Notes under the pieces: model-generated
Databases searched by the model: none
The model's input: only the letters and a program-made list of their open reading frames with translations
What the model was told of the DNA's origin: nothing
Made by a program: the position numbers and the translations under genes
In this document: one piece after another, positions 34,195 through 46,993 of the stretch
Layout of the letters: the number at the start of each line of letters is the position of its first letter
Numbering within the stretch: the first letter of the stretch is position 1
Origin: Rhizophagus irregularis
Taxonomy: Eukaryota > Glomeromycota > Glomeromycetes > Glomerales > Glomeraceae
Length of the DNA stretch: 64,000 nucleotides
Assembly: GCF_026210795.1 (NCBI RefSeq)
Contig: NC_089445.1
Span: forward strand, 1,116,001-1,180,000
Reading direction: 5' to 3'

Positions 34195-35200
34195 TTCCAA
34201 ATTACGGACCGCGGTAAACTTAAAAATTTTTCGATGGTGCAAGGTTTGCGAAACTGATTCCATGAAAGAAACTTTCTTCATTTGGATTAAATAAAATAAG
34301 AGATTGATAATTAATCCGAAATATTCAACTAAACGCCTCTCAAACAATGGAAGGGGATGTCAAATAAATCACTCTCATTGGCTGAATTACAGAAGAAGCA
34401 ACATCAAATTACATGTTAAGTCATAAAGTGTTACGAGAATATCAACCTGTAACTAACAAATATATACTTATTTTTTTTAAAAAAAAAAATAATTAAACGA
34501 GTGGATAATCAAACAAAAAGGATAACAAAATTAACAAACTTAACATACCTTTATTAAATAATAAGATTTTATTTCGGGATAAATGAAATAATACCTTGAT
34601 CATTCTAGTGGAATTCTTACTTGTAGTAATATGTTCAATACGTTATGAGGTATCATCGAAAGTCTTGGAAGAATTCATCAAGAATTTTAAATAATAACCT
34701 CAAAATCCACATAGATAACTATCTTTTTCCTGAAATGTATTTAAATATAAAATTTAATTAGTTAAAAGCTTTTCATTAATCTTTAACTAGAATAAAAGAA
34801 TAATTAACATAAAAAATTCAATTTTCTTTTACTAAATGCTGAGAGAAAAGGTTCATAGAAATCTCCATGGAGGGAATTTACTTGTAGTCGAAAATTTTTG
34901 TGATAGGTACTCGTATTTACGTATCGCTGATGTGGATCTTCCATATATACGGGGATTTACCATATATTGGTCCGGAATTTACGTGGCGATACATTTGTTC
35001 ACTTGACATTATTATTAACACTCTTGCAACCGGACAAAGATTTTGAATTAAATAGAGCACATGATATTAGTTTAGCGAAAGACATACGTGATGATGGTAA
35101 TTCCGGATGACACACCAAAATTTTATGACAGAGTTAATACGACAGTGTTGGATGATGAACTAGAAGATCGACCGACTTCTACATGGGGGTGAATTAGGTT
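34195..35200 (+). pseudogene. Protein kinase relic 1
   Basis: Pieces of a Rhizophagus-type protein kinase survive in changing frames. Near 34230 'WCKVCETDSMKE' matches the Cys leader that precedes many of these kinases. Near 34860 'HGGNLLVVEN' resembles the catalytic-loop HxxN region, followed by 'LRIADV' (DFG-like segment, degenerate) and near 34950 'GDLPYIGPEFT' (activation loop/APE). Near 35095-35190 'DDTPKFYDRVNTTVLDD' and 'ELEDRPTST' correspond to the end of the C-lobe. Stops and frameshifts lie between the pieces and the N-lobe is missing. Assignment rests on my memory of the family. Confidence 0.6.
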
Positions 35201-35489
35201 CAAGACATGCCGAAATATTACGGCACATTACACCAATTCAGCATTACAATACTACTTTAATATGAATCTTCGAACAAAAATTTGGTGCACCTTCACGCCG
35301 CCTAATTGCCGAATTATCTGGAATAATTATGTTTCCATATATGCGACCAGACCGACTGCATCTGAAAAATTGGGTGAGTGGATTACTTTCAGTTAATTTG
35401 TGATGACCCTAATCCTTCAAATATTTCAGACGAAAAAGTTCTTTTACTAAAGAAAAATGATTTTATAATTACCTAATAAATAATCCCAG

Positions 35490-36380
35490 ATTCAGAACCA
35501 CTGTAAACCTACAACTTCTTTCGGATGGTGCAAGGTTTGCGAAAATGATTCCATGAAAGAAAACTTTCCTCACTTGGATTAAAGAAAGGAAGAGATTTAT
35601 GAATTAATCCAAAACATTTCAACTAATGTTCCTCAAACTTATAATTATCCTGTGTGAAAAATTTGAAATGTCTATCTATTTGAGAGCTAATATTTATTCA
35701 GCGTTTTGGATGTAGAACCTAGGTGGATTCGGAGTAACAGAGCACAAGAATGATCTCGAGACAGACTTATGGCATGTTTGAAGCTTCTTGATAACTCACA
35801 AAACATATCGAGTTTTTAAGAGTTTTTTAGGTAATATATATTTTTGTTCGGTGAAATGATTTTCCGATCCATCCACAATTAAATAATATTTATTATTTAT
35901 TTATTTATTTTTCTCATAGATTAAAAAGTATCACAAATGTTTACAATCGTCTTAATTGGTTGAATAACGAAAAATTCAACATCTAAGTACATGATAAATA
36001 TTACGAAAATGGAAACTTAGAATGGTTTCTTGGCGTAAGACATGTTTATGGAGTATTTACGGAGATCTCGTACTGAAAGTAAAGCTCTTAAACCTTTTCA
36101 CGAAAGAAATTTACTATCGAGAACGAAGAAAATTTCAACTGATGCACATATTGATGACGTGACCTTTATAGAGACTTCATAACCATACATTGCGCCAGAA
36201 GTTTTAATACTACTTTTGACATTTATTAATTTGTTTTGAACACTCTTGTAATCGGACACAGAGATGATTTAAAAGACATTAATTCTGGATGACACACTAA
36301 ATTTTACGTAAAGTTAATGCGACAATGAACTAGAACATTGTCCACATGTACCTTAAAATTAGAGAATGGATTATTTTTTT
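35490..36380 (+). pseudogene. Protein kinase relic 2
   Basis: A second, independently decayed copy. 'RWCKVCENDSMKENFPHLD' near 35525 repeats the leader of relic 1, then 'GGFGVTEHKNDLETD' near 35730 (Gly-rich loop region) and 'LITHKTYRVFKSF'. Near 36180 'PYIAPEVL' marks the activation segment, and 36290-36350 repeats the 'DDTPKFY' region in damaged form. Numerous stops. Together with relic 1 this is a direct duplication of about 1.3 kb. Confidence 0.6.
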
Positions 36381-36839
36381 GTGAAACCCCAAATCTTTCA
36401 GGAATTTCAGATGAAAGTTCTCTTGCTGATGAAAAAAAGATGGAAAATGATTCCATAATCGTCTAAAAAAATATGTCATCCAGAAAAACGACCTGAAACA
36501 TATTGTACATACAAGTAGACCTTTGTTTTTCCTGAATTATCAAGATTATCAAGTGACATGTATTGGCCATTACAGTATATTAGGCTATATAATTCCGTTT
36601 ATCGTTTATATTTAATAGGAGATTGTTAGCTTTAGGTAAGTTTTAAAATAAAATCGAAACTTTTATTAAAAAAAGTTTTTAATGTTTTAACATTTTTCTC
36701 TTTTTATAGGGACTTTCGGTTCCGTTATGAACACCTATTTCTGAGGTAAGTTTCGAAAATAATTTTTTAAAAACTTTTTTTTTATTTAAAAACGTTTTTA
36801 ACGTTTTTTTTTTCTTTTTGTAGTCTTCGGCTTCAATAA

Positions 36840-36990
36840 TATAGCTATAATATACGGGTATAAGGAACTTGATATTTTTTGTGAATTATCAAGACGTTTC
36901 AAAGCATATATGAATCTAGCTCGGATCATTCTTGCGTTCTATTATCAAAATCCACCTTGGTCCTCCATCCAAAGTGCTGAATAGAAATTA
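36840..36990 (-). pseudogene. Inverted kinase N-lobe fragment
   Basis: The minus strand reads like 35700-35830 of relic 2: 'ECKNDP'-type text, then 'ALKRLDNSQKISSS', which fits the VAxK strand and following helix of these kinases. In-frame stops occur. It lies opposite in strand to relics 1 and 2. Confidence 0.5.
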
Positions 36991-36999
36991 GTACTTGGT

Positions 37000-38515
37000 C
37001 ATTTCAAATTTTCAAAGCAATTAAATTTTAATATCTTTATCTTTTTAGTGTCCTAATAGGAAAGTTTTTTTTCATGGCATTAGTTTCGCATTCCTTGCAC
37101 CATTCAAAAAGAGGTCCTATAGTTTCCTTAAGTTCTGAATCTTCTATTTTTCTGGAACATAAATCAAAATTAAATGATAGAAAGTGTTAGCGAAATCGAA
37201 GTGTTTACGTTTGAGAATTCTTTTATAACCAATGAATATCGTACATAAGCAAATCTTGATGATTGGGAATATCTTGATTAATTTGTTGGATAAGAATATC
37301 GAAAGAAAATACAAAAATATAATGCATGTAAAGTGTAAAGTTTAAAATTAAAAGAATCACAGAAAAAAATAGTCAAATAATAAATCGATAGTTTGAAATA
37401 ATTTTCGATATAGCGTTTATTAAATGATCATGTGATTTTTCAAGGATACATTTTATAAATAAACTTATTTTAGTAATCTCATTGTTAAAAATCCCTGTGT
37501 CACTAAAAGTCAGTTTTATGTAAATATGTTCCTGAAGTTAGATCTAGATGTATAACAGATAACGTACATTATCACTAGATTGCGAACAATACATTTCACG
37601 CGAACCGCAGTTGAACACAAAACATTATTAATATCGATATTGGACGCATTGAATATCCTTTGTAATTTGTATCCTTGTGACCTTGTGTTACTTTCTTGAC
37701 CCTCATTCAGTGTAATAGTAGTGTAATACCATGCTGGTCAGGTATCAGTAACACAAGGAAGGGATAATGAATGAGATTTTTGCCACGGTAACTAACGGGT
37801 AATTGATCGAACACAGAAATGATATATTTTTATTATTTAAACAGTATATATATATCTATTATATTAATTCATGAATGATATGGTTTTGGTGAAAGTTTCC
37901 CTCTTGATCTTGTTTGTTATGATTAACATATGATGAAAACATAATGCTTAAAGTTTCATCTTATTATTCATTCTAATTAAACCATTTCTTCACCGATTGA
38001 TTAAAAAACTTTCATTGGTTCCTTTTACTATTAAGGTTTATTAAAAAGTACTTCCTATTCCGATAATGCATTATCGCGTGATACTTATTCGTATTACCTT
38101 TTGAATATCACAAGATCAATGACTTACAAATACAGCAATCGATTTATTTAGTGATTCATATTGATATTATAAGATAAATATTTTACAAATGAAGAATTTT
38201 AGTGATATAATGATTGGTAGTTTTTTTTAAAAAAAAAAGTATATTTATTTATATATTCTTTATTATATTTAAAAAAAAATAGATACATGTTTAAAAAAAT
38301 AGATGCATGTTTGATAAAATTCCATTCATTATTGGGACAAAAATAATTTTTTAGTTAACCAAATAAAGTATGGTCAATAAAGTGTGTCAATATGATAACA
38401 TGAATGACAACATGGCATATGATATATAAACAAATATAACACCATGAGGATCATCCCAAAAATAATCGTTTTCTTTCCTTTCAACGATTTTCTATAAAAA
38501 AAAAAAAAAAAAAAA
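37000..38515. other. Intergenic region upstream of the F-box gene
   Basis: No gene recognised. Immediately before the F-box start codon lies an uninterrupted run of more than 20 A (about 38494-38515). A T8A9 tract lies at 38220. Confidence 0.5.
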
Positions 38516-40150
38516 ATGTCCGTACCTTCAATTCAAATATCTTCAATAAGTAAAAAATCAATAATTCCATTACCAGAAGATTGTACTTATGAAATTATAC
38601 AACAACTTCCAGAAGATACATCAATACTTCATAAATTTTTATTCGTCAATAGATTTTGGTGTAAATGTATAATTTCTATATTATGGAAAATTCCTTTTAA
38701 TAAAATAAATGAAAATAAAATAAAACAAACACGATTAATTCATACTTATCTTGGATGTCTTGATGAAGAAGAAAAGAATTATATAGAAAAAGATAATCTT
38801 TTTAATCTTCCTCTTATTAAAAAACCTTTTTTTAATTATGCAAGATATTTAGTAAGATTTACTATAAGTGAATTGGATTCATCAGTTAGAGCTTGGTATG
38901 ATAATTATATGGAATTAAAATATGAACGTATTATTAAATGTATAATGAATTCTATATATCATTTATTCATTAGATCTAATAATAATCATTTAGTATCATT
39001 GGAATTTAAAAAAGATTGGATTCATTCTTGGAGTTGGGAAAAAGTTTTACAAGATAATATTAAATTATCAAGTATAAAGAAACTTAATATTGAATTACAT
39101 GAAGATTTAGAAGAAGATGGTGATTATATATTATCAGATTTAAAATTTTATAATATTTTATTATCAAGATGTAATTATCTTCAATCCTTAAAAATTTATT
39201 TTAAAACTCATAGTAAAAATTATTTTAAATATTTTTCATCCAATCAAATAATTAAAATGATTCAAGTACAAAAAAATCTTCAAATTTTAAATATTTCAAA
39301 TTTTTATCAATATGGATTAGAATTAACAAAAATTATTTCATCATTAAGTTCTCAAATAAATTCTTTAAAAGAATTACAATTTATTGAAGTTAATTTTACA
39401 AATTGTTCTTTAATTGGATTAAAGATTTGTTTAAATTTGGATTCATTATCTTTTACTTCATGTAATGGATTAACAATTGATCATATTAATTCTTTATCTA
39501 ATTCATCTTTTAAATTAAAATCTTTATATTTTTATGATCAAACAACTATTTATCAAAATATAATTACAAAAATTTTATCTTTATTTGGTAATTCTTTAAC
39601 AAAATTTGGAACTTCTTTATTAACTGATTTTGTTATTGAAACTACTTCAATTAGATGTTCAAATATTAAATATCTTTCTATAATTATTGAAAATGATGAT
39701 CTTCTTCATCATAAAATTTTTCATTGGATTTATAATTTGGAATTATTAGAATTAGATATTACTATTTATATTCGAGATACTTATGAATTTTTTAAATTAT
39801 TAGGTAAAAATTTACCAATTACTTTAAAAATATTAAAATTAAGTTGTCATTATATTTCTCATAATTCTTTAAGAAATCTTTTTAGTTCAAGAGTAAATTT
39901 AGAAAGATTAATATTTAGAAATTCTTATGAATTTACTTATGATTGTTTAATGGTTATTTATGAATATATTAGATATTATGAAAATTTTAAAGAATTAACT
40001 TTTAAAACTTATAAAAAGGAATGGAGTTTAAGAGATTTAAAAGTTTTAAAGGAAATTAAAAAATATTGTCCTTTGGTTAATTGTGAATTTGGTATTTCAA
40101 CTGTTGAAGAAATGTTAGATGAATGTATCCTTGAAGATTTCTTATTTTAA
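38516..40150 (+). CDS. F-box protein with leucine-rich C-terminal region (544 aa)
   Basis: Predicted substrate receptor of an SCF ubiquitin ligase. The F-box is about residues 17-62: 'IIPLPEDCTYEIIQQLPED', then 'LHKFLFVNRFWCKCIISILWKIPF', the pattern seen in the large Rhizophagus F-box family. The remaining 450 residues contain irregular Leu/Ile repeats ('LQSLKIYFK', 'NLQILNISNFYQYGLE', 'LKELQFIEVNF', 'NLDSLSFTSCNGLT', 'LKSLYFYD', 'LKILKLSCHYIS'), consistent with a divergent LRR solenoid for substrate binding. Single exon. The ATG directly follows a poly-A run of over 20 bases, so the 5' leader is unusual. The target is unknown. Confidence 0.88.
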   Translation: MSVPSIQISSISKKSIIPLPEDCTYEIIQQLPEDTSILHKFLFVNRFWCKCIISILWKIPFNKINENKIKQTRLIHTYLGCLDEEEKNYIEKDNLFNLPLIKKPFFNYARYLVRFTISELDSSVRAWYDNYMELKYERIIKCIMNSIYHLFIRSNNNHLVSLEFKKDWIHSWSWEKVLQDNIKLSSIKKLNIELHEDLEEDGDYILSDLKFYNILLSRCNYLQSLKIYFKTHSKNYFKYFSSNQIIKMIQVQKNLQILNISNFYQYGLELTKIISSLSSQINSLKELQFIEVNFTNCSLIGLKICLNLDSLSFTSCNGLTIDHINSLSNSSFKLKSLYFYDQTTIYQNIITKILSLFGNSLTKFGTSLLTDFVIETTSIRCSNIKYLSIIIENDDLLHHKIFHWIYNLELLELDITIYIRDTYEFFKLLGKNLPITLKILKLSCHYISHNSLRNLFSSRVNLERLIFRNSYEFTYDCLMVIYEYIRYYENFKELTFKTYKKEWSLRDLKVLKEIKKYCPLVNCEFGISTVEEMLDECILEDFLF

Positions 40151-40200
40151 AAATCATTTTAAACAATTTTGTTCAAAATATTTTAAGAATTATTATTTCA

Positions 40201-40250
40201 TTTTATTTTATTTTATTTTATTTTTATTTTATTTTTATTTTATTTTTTTT
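40201..40250. repeat. TTTTA microsatellite
   Basis: Repeated 'TTTTA' and 'TTTTTA' units in the 3' flank of the F-box gene. Confidence 0.85.
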
Positions 40251-40429
40251 TATTGTATTTAGATATTCTAGAATTTTAAACTGAATTAAATTAAAAATTC
40301 ACGAAAACATTAATTAATTACAAGTTTAATAAAAACTAATCTAGATAAATTCAAGATTTTTAATTAAATTTTAAATATTCTTTCCATAGTATATGTTTAA
40401 AAATCATTACATATTTATTCGCATTTAAT

Positions 40430-42977
40430 CTATTTTTTTAATCTCCACATTTTAGGTGGTAAAGCTAGAACGAATAATAAATTAAGATTATTAAGTAATT
40501 AAATAATTCAAATAATCAAAAAAAATAATAAATTTTCCTTACTTTGTAATGCTTTAATCTGAGGAAAAACAAATCCAAGTAATAAAATGGTACCAATTGT
40601 AATTGTCGCTATCGATACAATATAATATCCATCTTTATGTACAACACACGTACCACCATTATCTTTACATATAGTTTTACCTTGTTCACTAACGCATTGT
40701 ATTACTAAACAAAAATATCAAAAGGTAAGTAAAACATTTAAAAAAAAGTTATAATCAGTAAATATTAATAAAACTTACTGCTAGTAGTGTTGTCTTTAAC
40801 AATTTTACATGTAGCCTCTGTGAAATAATCGACAGCTTCTAATACAAAGAATCTAGGCCATGTTCCCCCAAAGTTACTAAACGTAGCTAACAACTTTAAT
40901 AATAAATGAAAAGTCAATCATTAGCAAATATAATATTTAAATGATCATTAATTATATTGAACTTACTGTCATATATGTTCCACCTATAACTGGATCAGCG
41001 ATTATAGTAAAGAAAGCTGATATACTAACGAACTGTACAGTGCTAATTCAAAAAAAAAAAATCGTATTAACATCAATTTTAACATGGTTCAATCATATGC
41101 AATTCATACCTCATAAAAGAGCTCATTACAGTGCTAGCTATTACAAGAGAGAACATTTCAGTAGAAATTTTTTTATCAGTCGGGAATACATATACAACTA
41201 TCATTCCAACAGCGGCAAAAAATAATCGACCATAAAATGCTATAGTCCACTATGAAAAAAAAAAATCGTTAATATGCAAAATATTAATAAATCATATTAC
41301 ATATCACTTACAGGTTTTAAAGGCTGTGGGCCATTACTCCATCTAGCAGCATAATAACCAACTAAAAGTTGAATTGGAAAATCGATCAATACAGCCAAAG
41401 CCAAGTCTTCTTTACTAAAACCTTTTTCCAAAAGTTTCAATCCTGTAACGGACTCATTTGCGATAAATCCAATCTTTGCCACAAGCAAGACCACAATAAG
41501 TCTGCGCATATCTGTTAAAAATAAAAATAAAAATATTAATGTAAAGTACATATTTTATTATAATATAATTGTTATAATGTTCTTACGAGGCATTTTACAT
41601 ATGTTCCATATCGTCCTATATACTGTTTTGATATCCATTTCATCAGAAGAATGCGTAGCATCCTAACAAATCAAATATATATATTAATTATTCTTACATG
41701 TATAATATGTTTATAAAGTGACATTAAAAAATTCTAACCTCTCCTTTAATAAAAATCAACCAAATAGTCACAAGAAGATATACAACAGACCAAAAAGTAA
41801 GATATGACCCCATTGATAGAAATCCATTATCAATTGGTTCTTTTCTGAAATATTTGTTGCTAAATTCGGCAGAATTGAACGCCAAAAATACTGTAAATGA
41901 TAAAAAGTATCCTGTATTTAATCCTATAGTTTGTGCTGTTGATGCGTAAGAAAGACTATTCTTTGATAATAATGTTAACGCCCACCCATCAACAGCAATA
42001 TCTAAAATAAATAAAATAAGATAAAATGATAAATAACAAATATAACAAATATAATATTAAATATAGATTAATTTAAATTTTTCGTACCTTGTGTGGCAGA
42101 AAAAAATATTAGTATAAAAAATAATAACGTTAAAGTATTCACATCAGGCTTTTCTTGATTAAACATTACATCAACATGTTTTCCAAGCCAATAAAATAAA
42201 CTCCCAGTTAAAAGTTGAATTGGTATTATCCAACTTTTTCTGCGTCCAACTCTTTTTGAATAGATAGCATCAACAATCGGTGACCATATTAATTTTAAAC
42301 TATATGGATAAGTGGCTAAAGAGAAAAGTCCAATTTCTGAATATGATAGTTTCGATTTTAGTAGAAATGGAACTGAACCAAATGCTAATCCCACAGGAAT
42401 TCCTTGTAGTAAATCTATAAATTAAAAAAAAAGAAAAAAAAAACATTTATTAAAAACCAAACCCTTATATTTAATTTACAATTTAAAATTTCGGAAATTA
42501 CTTACAAAGTACAACAAGTAAAGCCACATTTTGATAATCTTGCGTGCTTAAACGAGGATAAGCCTCGACACTAATTCCACTGGTACCTCCTGAATCCATG
42601 GTTTCTAAGAGAATATCTTCTCTGTCTTCAACACTAATATAATTTTTCTTTTTCGACTCAACAAATCCTTCTGAACTTGCGTTAAACATTTCATTTAAGG
42701 GATAATTAGATTTCGCTGTTGTTGATAAAAAGTGGCCACCGTCGTCAATAATATTATGAGATATTGAATGTTTGGTTGTGACTTCAGATTTATTAGGATG
42801 ATTCCGTTCATGCGAAACACGTCGTATAAGTTTATCGTCGTCTACATCTAATTGAAAGCCCGTCGGGTTTGAATCTCTAGTAGCTTTTGAAATGATTTGT
42901 CATATATGATTTTGTAATGAATATGTAACAATCTTATCAAAAAAAATAAAATTCACGTGTCTTAATTTACCTGACAT
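40430..42977 (-). CDS. Acetyl-CoA transporter, SLC33A1/AT-1 family (592 aa, 11 exons)
   Basis: Imports acetyl-CoA from cytosol into the ER/Golgi lumen, where it is used for acetylation; major-facilitator fold. Exons: 42977-42971, 42883-42506, 42414-42088, 42001-41739, 41662-41587, 41511-41312, 41249-41110, 41042-40967, 40893-40779, 40704-40543, 40464-40430 (1779 nt, all phases close). The first ~120 residues are polar and probably cytosolic. Family signatures: 'LLQGIPVGLAFGSVPFLL', 'YPYSLKLIWSPIVDAIY', 'GRRKSWIIPIQLLTG', 'TQDIAVDGWALTLL' (about 236-249), 'GGTYMTLLATFSNFGGTWP' and a Cys-rich loop ('CVSEQGKTICKDNGGTC'). The tail is 'LPPKMWRLKK'. Exon 1 would be only 7 nt ('ATGTCAG'). Without it the first in-frame ATG is at 42689, which would still keep all membrane spans. 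About 12 spans expected. Confidence 0.92.
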
Positions 42978-42979
42978 GG

Positions 42980-44110
42980 CAACAAATTCAATAGCCGAAA
43001 ATAGAGGGATTTGTTTAGCAAAAAAAAATATATTTGGGGTATTTATAATCTTTAGTAAATTAAATAATTTTGCTTATTTTGCTTATTTTGGTAGCATCCG
43101 ACGCATTATCTGTAGATCGGTACTGCATTCTATCTTGGTACTTGGCAACTATCTATTCGTTGCTTAGGTACCCTGTCAATATTTAAATTTGAGCAGAATT
43201 ACGAAATATGCTATATATGTAGCTTATTGAAATAGCTTATTTAACTTGACAAAGCTGAACAAACAAGCTTGCCGAGCCATTGTGATGAATTTTTTATTCA
43301 AGAACCGAATTAAATTCGACAAACAAATAAATAAAAACGTAAACATCTCAAAATTGTTATCCATGCCGCAACCCGGAATATTGAATATTTCCAGAATTTA
43401 AATCACCAACCATTTTTCTCATTAATTAAAAAAATTTTCTATAATCAAAAGTAGAACAAGGCTTTGGTACAAGGCTAACGGTTCTTGAAAAAAGTAATCG
43501 GAATTACAGAAAGTGCAAAAAATTAAAAACCAATGATTAGAATGGGTTTAAATTTTGCAAATTTGTTGTTAAATGTGTAAAGACTATACATACAAAATTT
43601 CAGCTCTTTATCATCTCATAATCGATTTTTGATTCAAAATAAAAAGTCATCAATTGCAGTTTATTAAAGACTGAACGATTACAAAATAAATTTTACAGTG
43701 TTTATATCAAAATCCGGCGATATGAGCATAAGAGTATCTTTAATTGATTTATTAAAAAAAAAAATTGTTGTCATGACTTCCGTTAATATATATTCAGTGT
43801 TATCAATAATGTACCACTTGATAGCAACCGAAAATCGAAAACTACCACGCAAAGTTACTGAAATCGGACATATCGGCTGATTGGAAAAAGATATGATTAT
43901 TTGTCGAAAATCATTACAGTATATACAGTATATATATAATGACGTGCATATATAAAATAACTTAATTTAGTTTAGAGTTATAAATAATACAGAGAATCAT
44001 TTTTTTGATCAAGTGTCAATCAATGAGAAATGAAACTCTATATTAATTTATCGAAGTATATATTGTATTTCGTCATCCAATTAAGAGTCTATTTAAAAAG
44101 GTATATAATT
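42980..44110. other. Intergenic region, no supported gene
   Basis: Short ORFs at 42976-43167 and 43698-43880 (+) have no motifs. Nothing else is recognised. From here to the end of the window no gene is supported. Confidence 0.4.
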
Positions 44111-44111
44111 A

Positions 44112-44285
44112 CAGTTGGCCCCCTCTATAGACACACCCCTTGGGACTAAAAAAATATGGTGTGATTATAAAAATACTATATGGTGTGACTAAAGAGGATT
44201 TTTTTAATAAGTTTATTAATAACATAAATGTGTTTATAAGGAGGGTATAATTATATCTGGGTGTGTCTATAGAGGGGGTTGATTG
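44112..44285. mobile_element. 174-bp pogo/Tigger-like MITE
   Basis: Termini 'CAGTTGGCCCCCTCTATAG' and, inverted from the right, 'CAATCAACCCCCTCTATAG', both followed by 'ACACACCC'; TA on each side (44110-44111, 44286-44287). Same end-type as the elements at 45795, 47406, 52822 and 59808. Confidence 0.85.
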
Positions 44286-45383
44286 TATATACATAACCTT
44301 TATTTCATGGAAATATTTTTGACTTCTTTACAGACATCTTTTAATCATTTAAAATTTACAAACATGTTCAGACTTGCAGCTAGACAATATGTCAGTAATA
44401 TTCCATAACTAGTAAAGTTTATAAAGGTTATAAATAACTTAATTTTTTACTATATAAAAATTAGATGAGTTTAAGTTTCAAAACTTTTTTAAATCTGAAG
44501 ATTTTAAATGTTTTTCTTGCATTAGTGGCATCACAACATTTACTGCTGGTATTATGTATGGTAACTGGAATATGATCAACTAGTTGATTGACAAATTCAA
44601 GTATTTTCATTCAAATTTAGAAACTTGACGCACTTGATATTAAAAACCTCTGCACTTATCAAGAAAGTTAGCTATGTCAAAGGTTTTTTAAAGATTTCTA
44701 AAACAGACAAAAAAGATAAAAAATAAAATTGATACCACCTTTATACATAAAAGAGAAATAGTAGCATTTTTATTAGTAGCAGTTTTTTTTTCCTATATAA
44801 TATATTATAAAATTTTAACAAAATTTACATATCTATTTCTTGCTAAAATTATTGATTATAATAAATAAAATAAAGCTTTATTTTTGTTAAAATTACAATT
44901 ATATTTACTTTTATAATATAAGCTTTATGTAGACAAAAATTAGAGATCTCAGTTTGCCAAAAATATATAAGGATTACATAGATAATAGATCAGCATTTTT
45001 ACTTCTTAGTTATAGCAGAAAATGCTAGAGAAGTGAATGAATACATAATGCTATTAAAGAGAAAGGGAAGTTATTTTTTGCTTACTAAAATATTTATAGC
45101 TAATTTGTTCCTATTACTATTTTTAACTATTTACCTTTCCTTCTATAAGCACAAAATTTCTGAAATAATCTATTCCAAATATATATATAATATTTTTATA
45201 TATTTAAATTACTCTAATTTATATAATCATATTATTCACAAGTAATAACTTATAGAAAAGTCTGGATATTAACAGTATTTCTAATACTTATGTTACAATT
45301 CACTTTCTTAATATTTCACTTTTTTTATAATAATGTATTATAATAAAGTATTTTAATTTTTATACCAAAATTCATGTCAGATC

Positions 45384-45623
45384 ATGTCAAGACAGGACCC
45401 TGAAAAATACATATGGAGGTCATAAATGATCGGCAAGATTTTGGTCTAAAATAAGCAACTTTTCAGGGCCAGAATTATGATAATGCTGGCCAGTATCAAA
45501 ACAGACAATAAAATTTAGGCCGGCACTATCTAAAAAAGGCAAGATTTTATGAAAATTTTGGTTCTTTTTAAGCAAACTCAAATATGACCTTTTTATGTAT
45601 TTTTCGGGGTTCTGTCAAAACAT
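45384..45623. mobile_element. MITE with ATGT...CTGAAAAATACAT termini
   Basis: Left end 'ATGTCAAGACAGGACCC' plus 'TGAAAAATACAT' and the inverse of the right end 'ATGTTTTGACAGAACCC' plus 'CGAAAAATACAT' match over about 29 bp. 240 bp, no ORF. Target duplication not resolved. Confidence 0.7.
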
Positions 45624-45794
45624 ATGATAAAAATCAGGTGAGTAATTTATAATTCAAAGAGAGATTTAATAAAAAGAGTATATATTTACTTTGATTTTGT
45701 ACTATATATATAAAGTCAAAAGAAATGGATTTATATTATGATAACATTTTTCTAGAAACTGGTATGAAATTATATAATTAATAAATCATATATA

Positions 45795-46755
45795 CAGTCA
45801 ACTCTCTTTATAGTCACACATTTGGGACAGTCCATATTTGGTGATTATAAAGAGATGTGACTATATAAAAAATTTCTTATATTTGTATATCATAATTCCG
45901 GCCAAAAATTAACATAATTTTAGCCAGAATTATACTTAAAACTTTATTGTATCGTAACTTCGCCAATATTAATCGTAGAGAGATGATCTTATCGCCATTC
46001 GATTCGTCTTGATGAGACGGTTCTAATGGTATAAAATACGTCGAAATCCAATCACTAGATTAATTTCCGAAATTAAAAAAATATTAATGGTTTTTGTGTA
46101 ATAACTCTGCCAATATTGATCCTAGAAAGACGATCTTACTACCATTCGATTCGTCTTGATGAGACGAATCTAATGGTATAAGATACATCGAAATCCAATC
46201 ACTAGATCAATTTCCGAAATTAAAAAATATTAAATAGTTTTTAAGTAATAACTCCGTCAATATTGATCACAGAGAGATGAGCTTACCACCATTCGATTCG
46301 TCTCGATGAGGCGATTCCAACGAGCTATAAATCGTCTTTTTACAATCACTAGGTACCGAGATATCTAGCAAAATGTTAAATGGTGCAGTAAACGTAAATC
46401 AAGAAATATTATAATGCCGACGTTTAACATTTTGTTGAATAACTCGTCAGCCAGTGATCGGAAAAGGATAAAACTACCACCATTCGATTCGTCTCAGTGA
46501 GACGATTCTAACAAGCTATGATACATCTTTGTACGATTATTAGATGCCAAGTTATTTAATATATTCTTTATATAACTGTGATTATAAACGGTTCTTTTTA
46601 ATATAAGATTTTTGAGGATAGGTGTGATAGTGACTATAGATAGATTGTGACTATATAGGATAGATTTTAATAATAAAGTGTTTTGAACATTCAACTGGTG
46701 TGACTATATAGTAGAATGTGACTATAACGGGAGTGATTATAGAGGGAGTTGACTG
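45795..46755 (-). mobile_element. Pogo/Tigger-like non-autonomous element with palindromic modules, copy 1 (961 bp)
   Basis: Ends 'CAGTCAACTCTCTTTATAG' and (inverted) 'CAGTCAACTCCCTCTATAA', with TA on both sides. The interior has four related modules, each centred on 'CATTCGATTCGTCT' + 'GAGACGATTC' (about 46002, 46142, 46291, 46481). The first two are ~140-bp tandem copies sharing 'CAATATTGATCCTAGA' and 'ATTTCCGAAATT'. A 66-codon ORF (46494-46694) recurs in copy 2 only because the DNA is repeated. Strand given relative to copy 2. Confidence 0.85.
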
Positions 46756-46993
46756 TATAATAATCATTAATTACAGATTTTTTTATAGAATTCATAAAAT
46801 AATAAAATTAAGAATTTTTAAATTCTTATTTTTGTATGGTAAAGGTTTTTTATTTGGCCAATAAATTAAAATTGATTGCTAATAAACATATACCATATAT
46901 AGTGAGCCACAGTACCTCAAGTATCTTGCAAAAATCAGGGGTTTGACCCTATACCCCCAGGTACTAAATAAAACCTAAAAATTCTGTTTTTTG

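Noticed and set aside
46494-46694. 66-codon ORF nearly identical to one at 52883-53083
   Set aside because: Both lie in the end region of copies of the same Tigger-like element. The identity comes from repeated DNA, and there is no domain or codon pattern supporting a protein.
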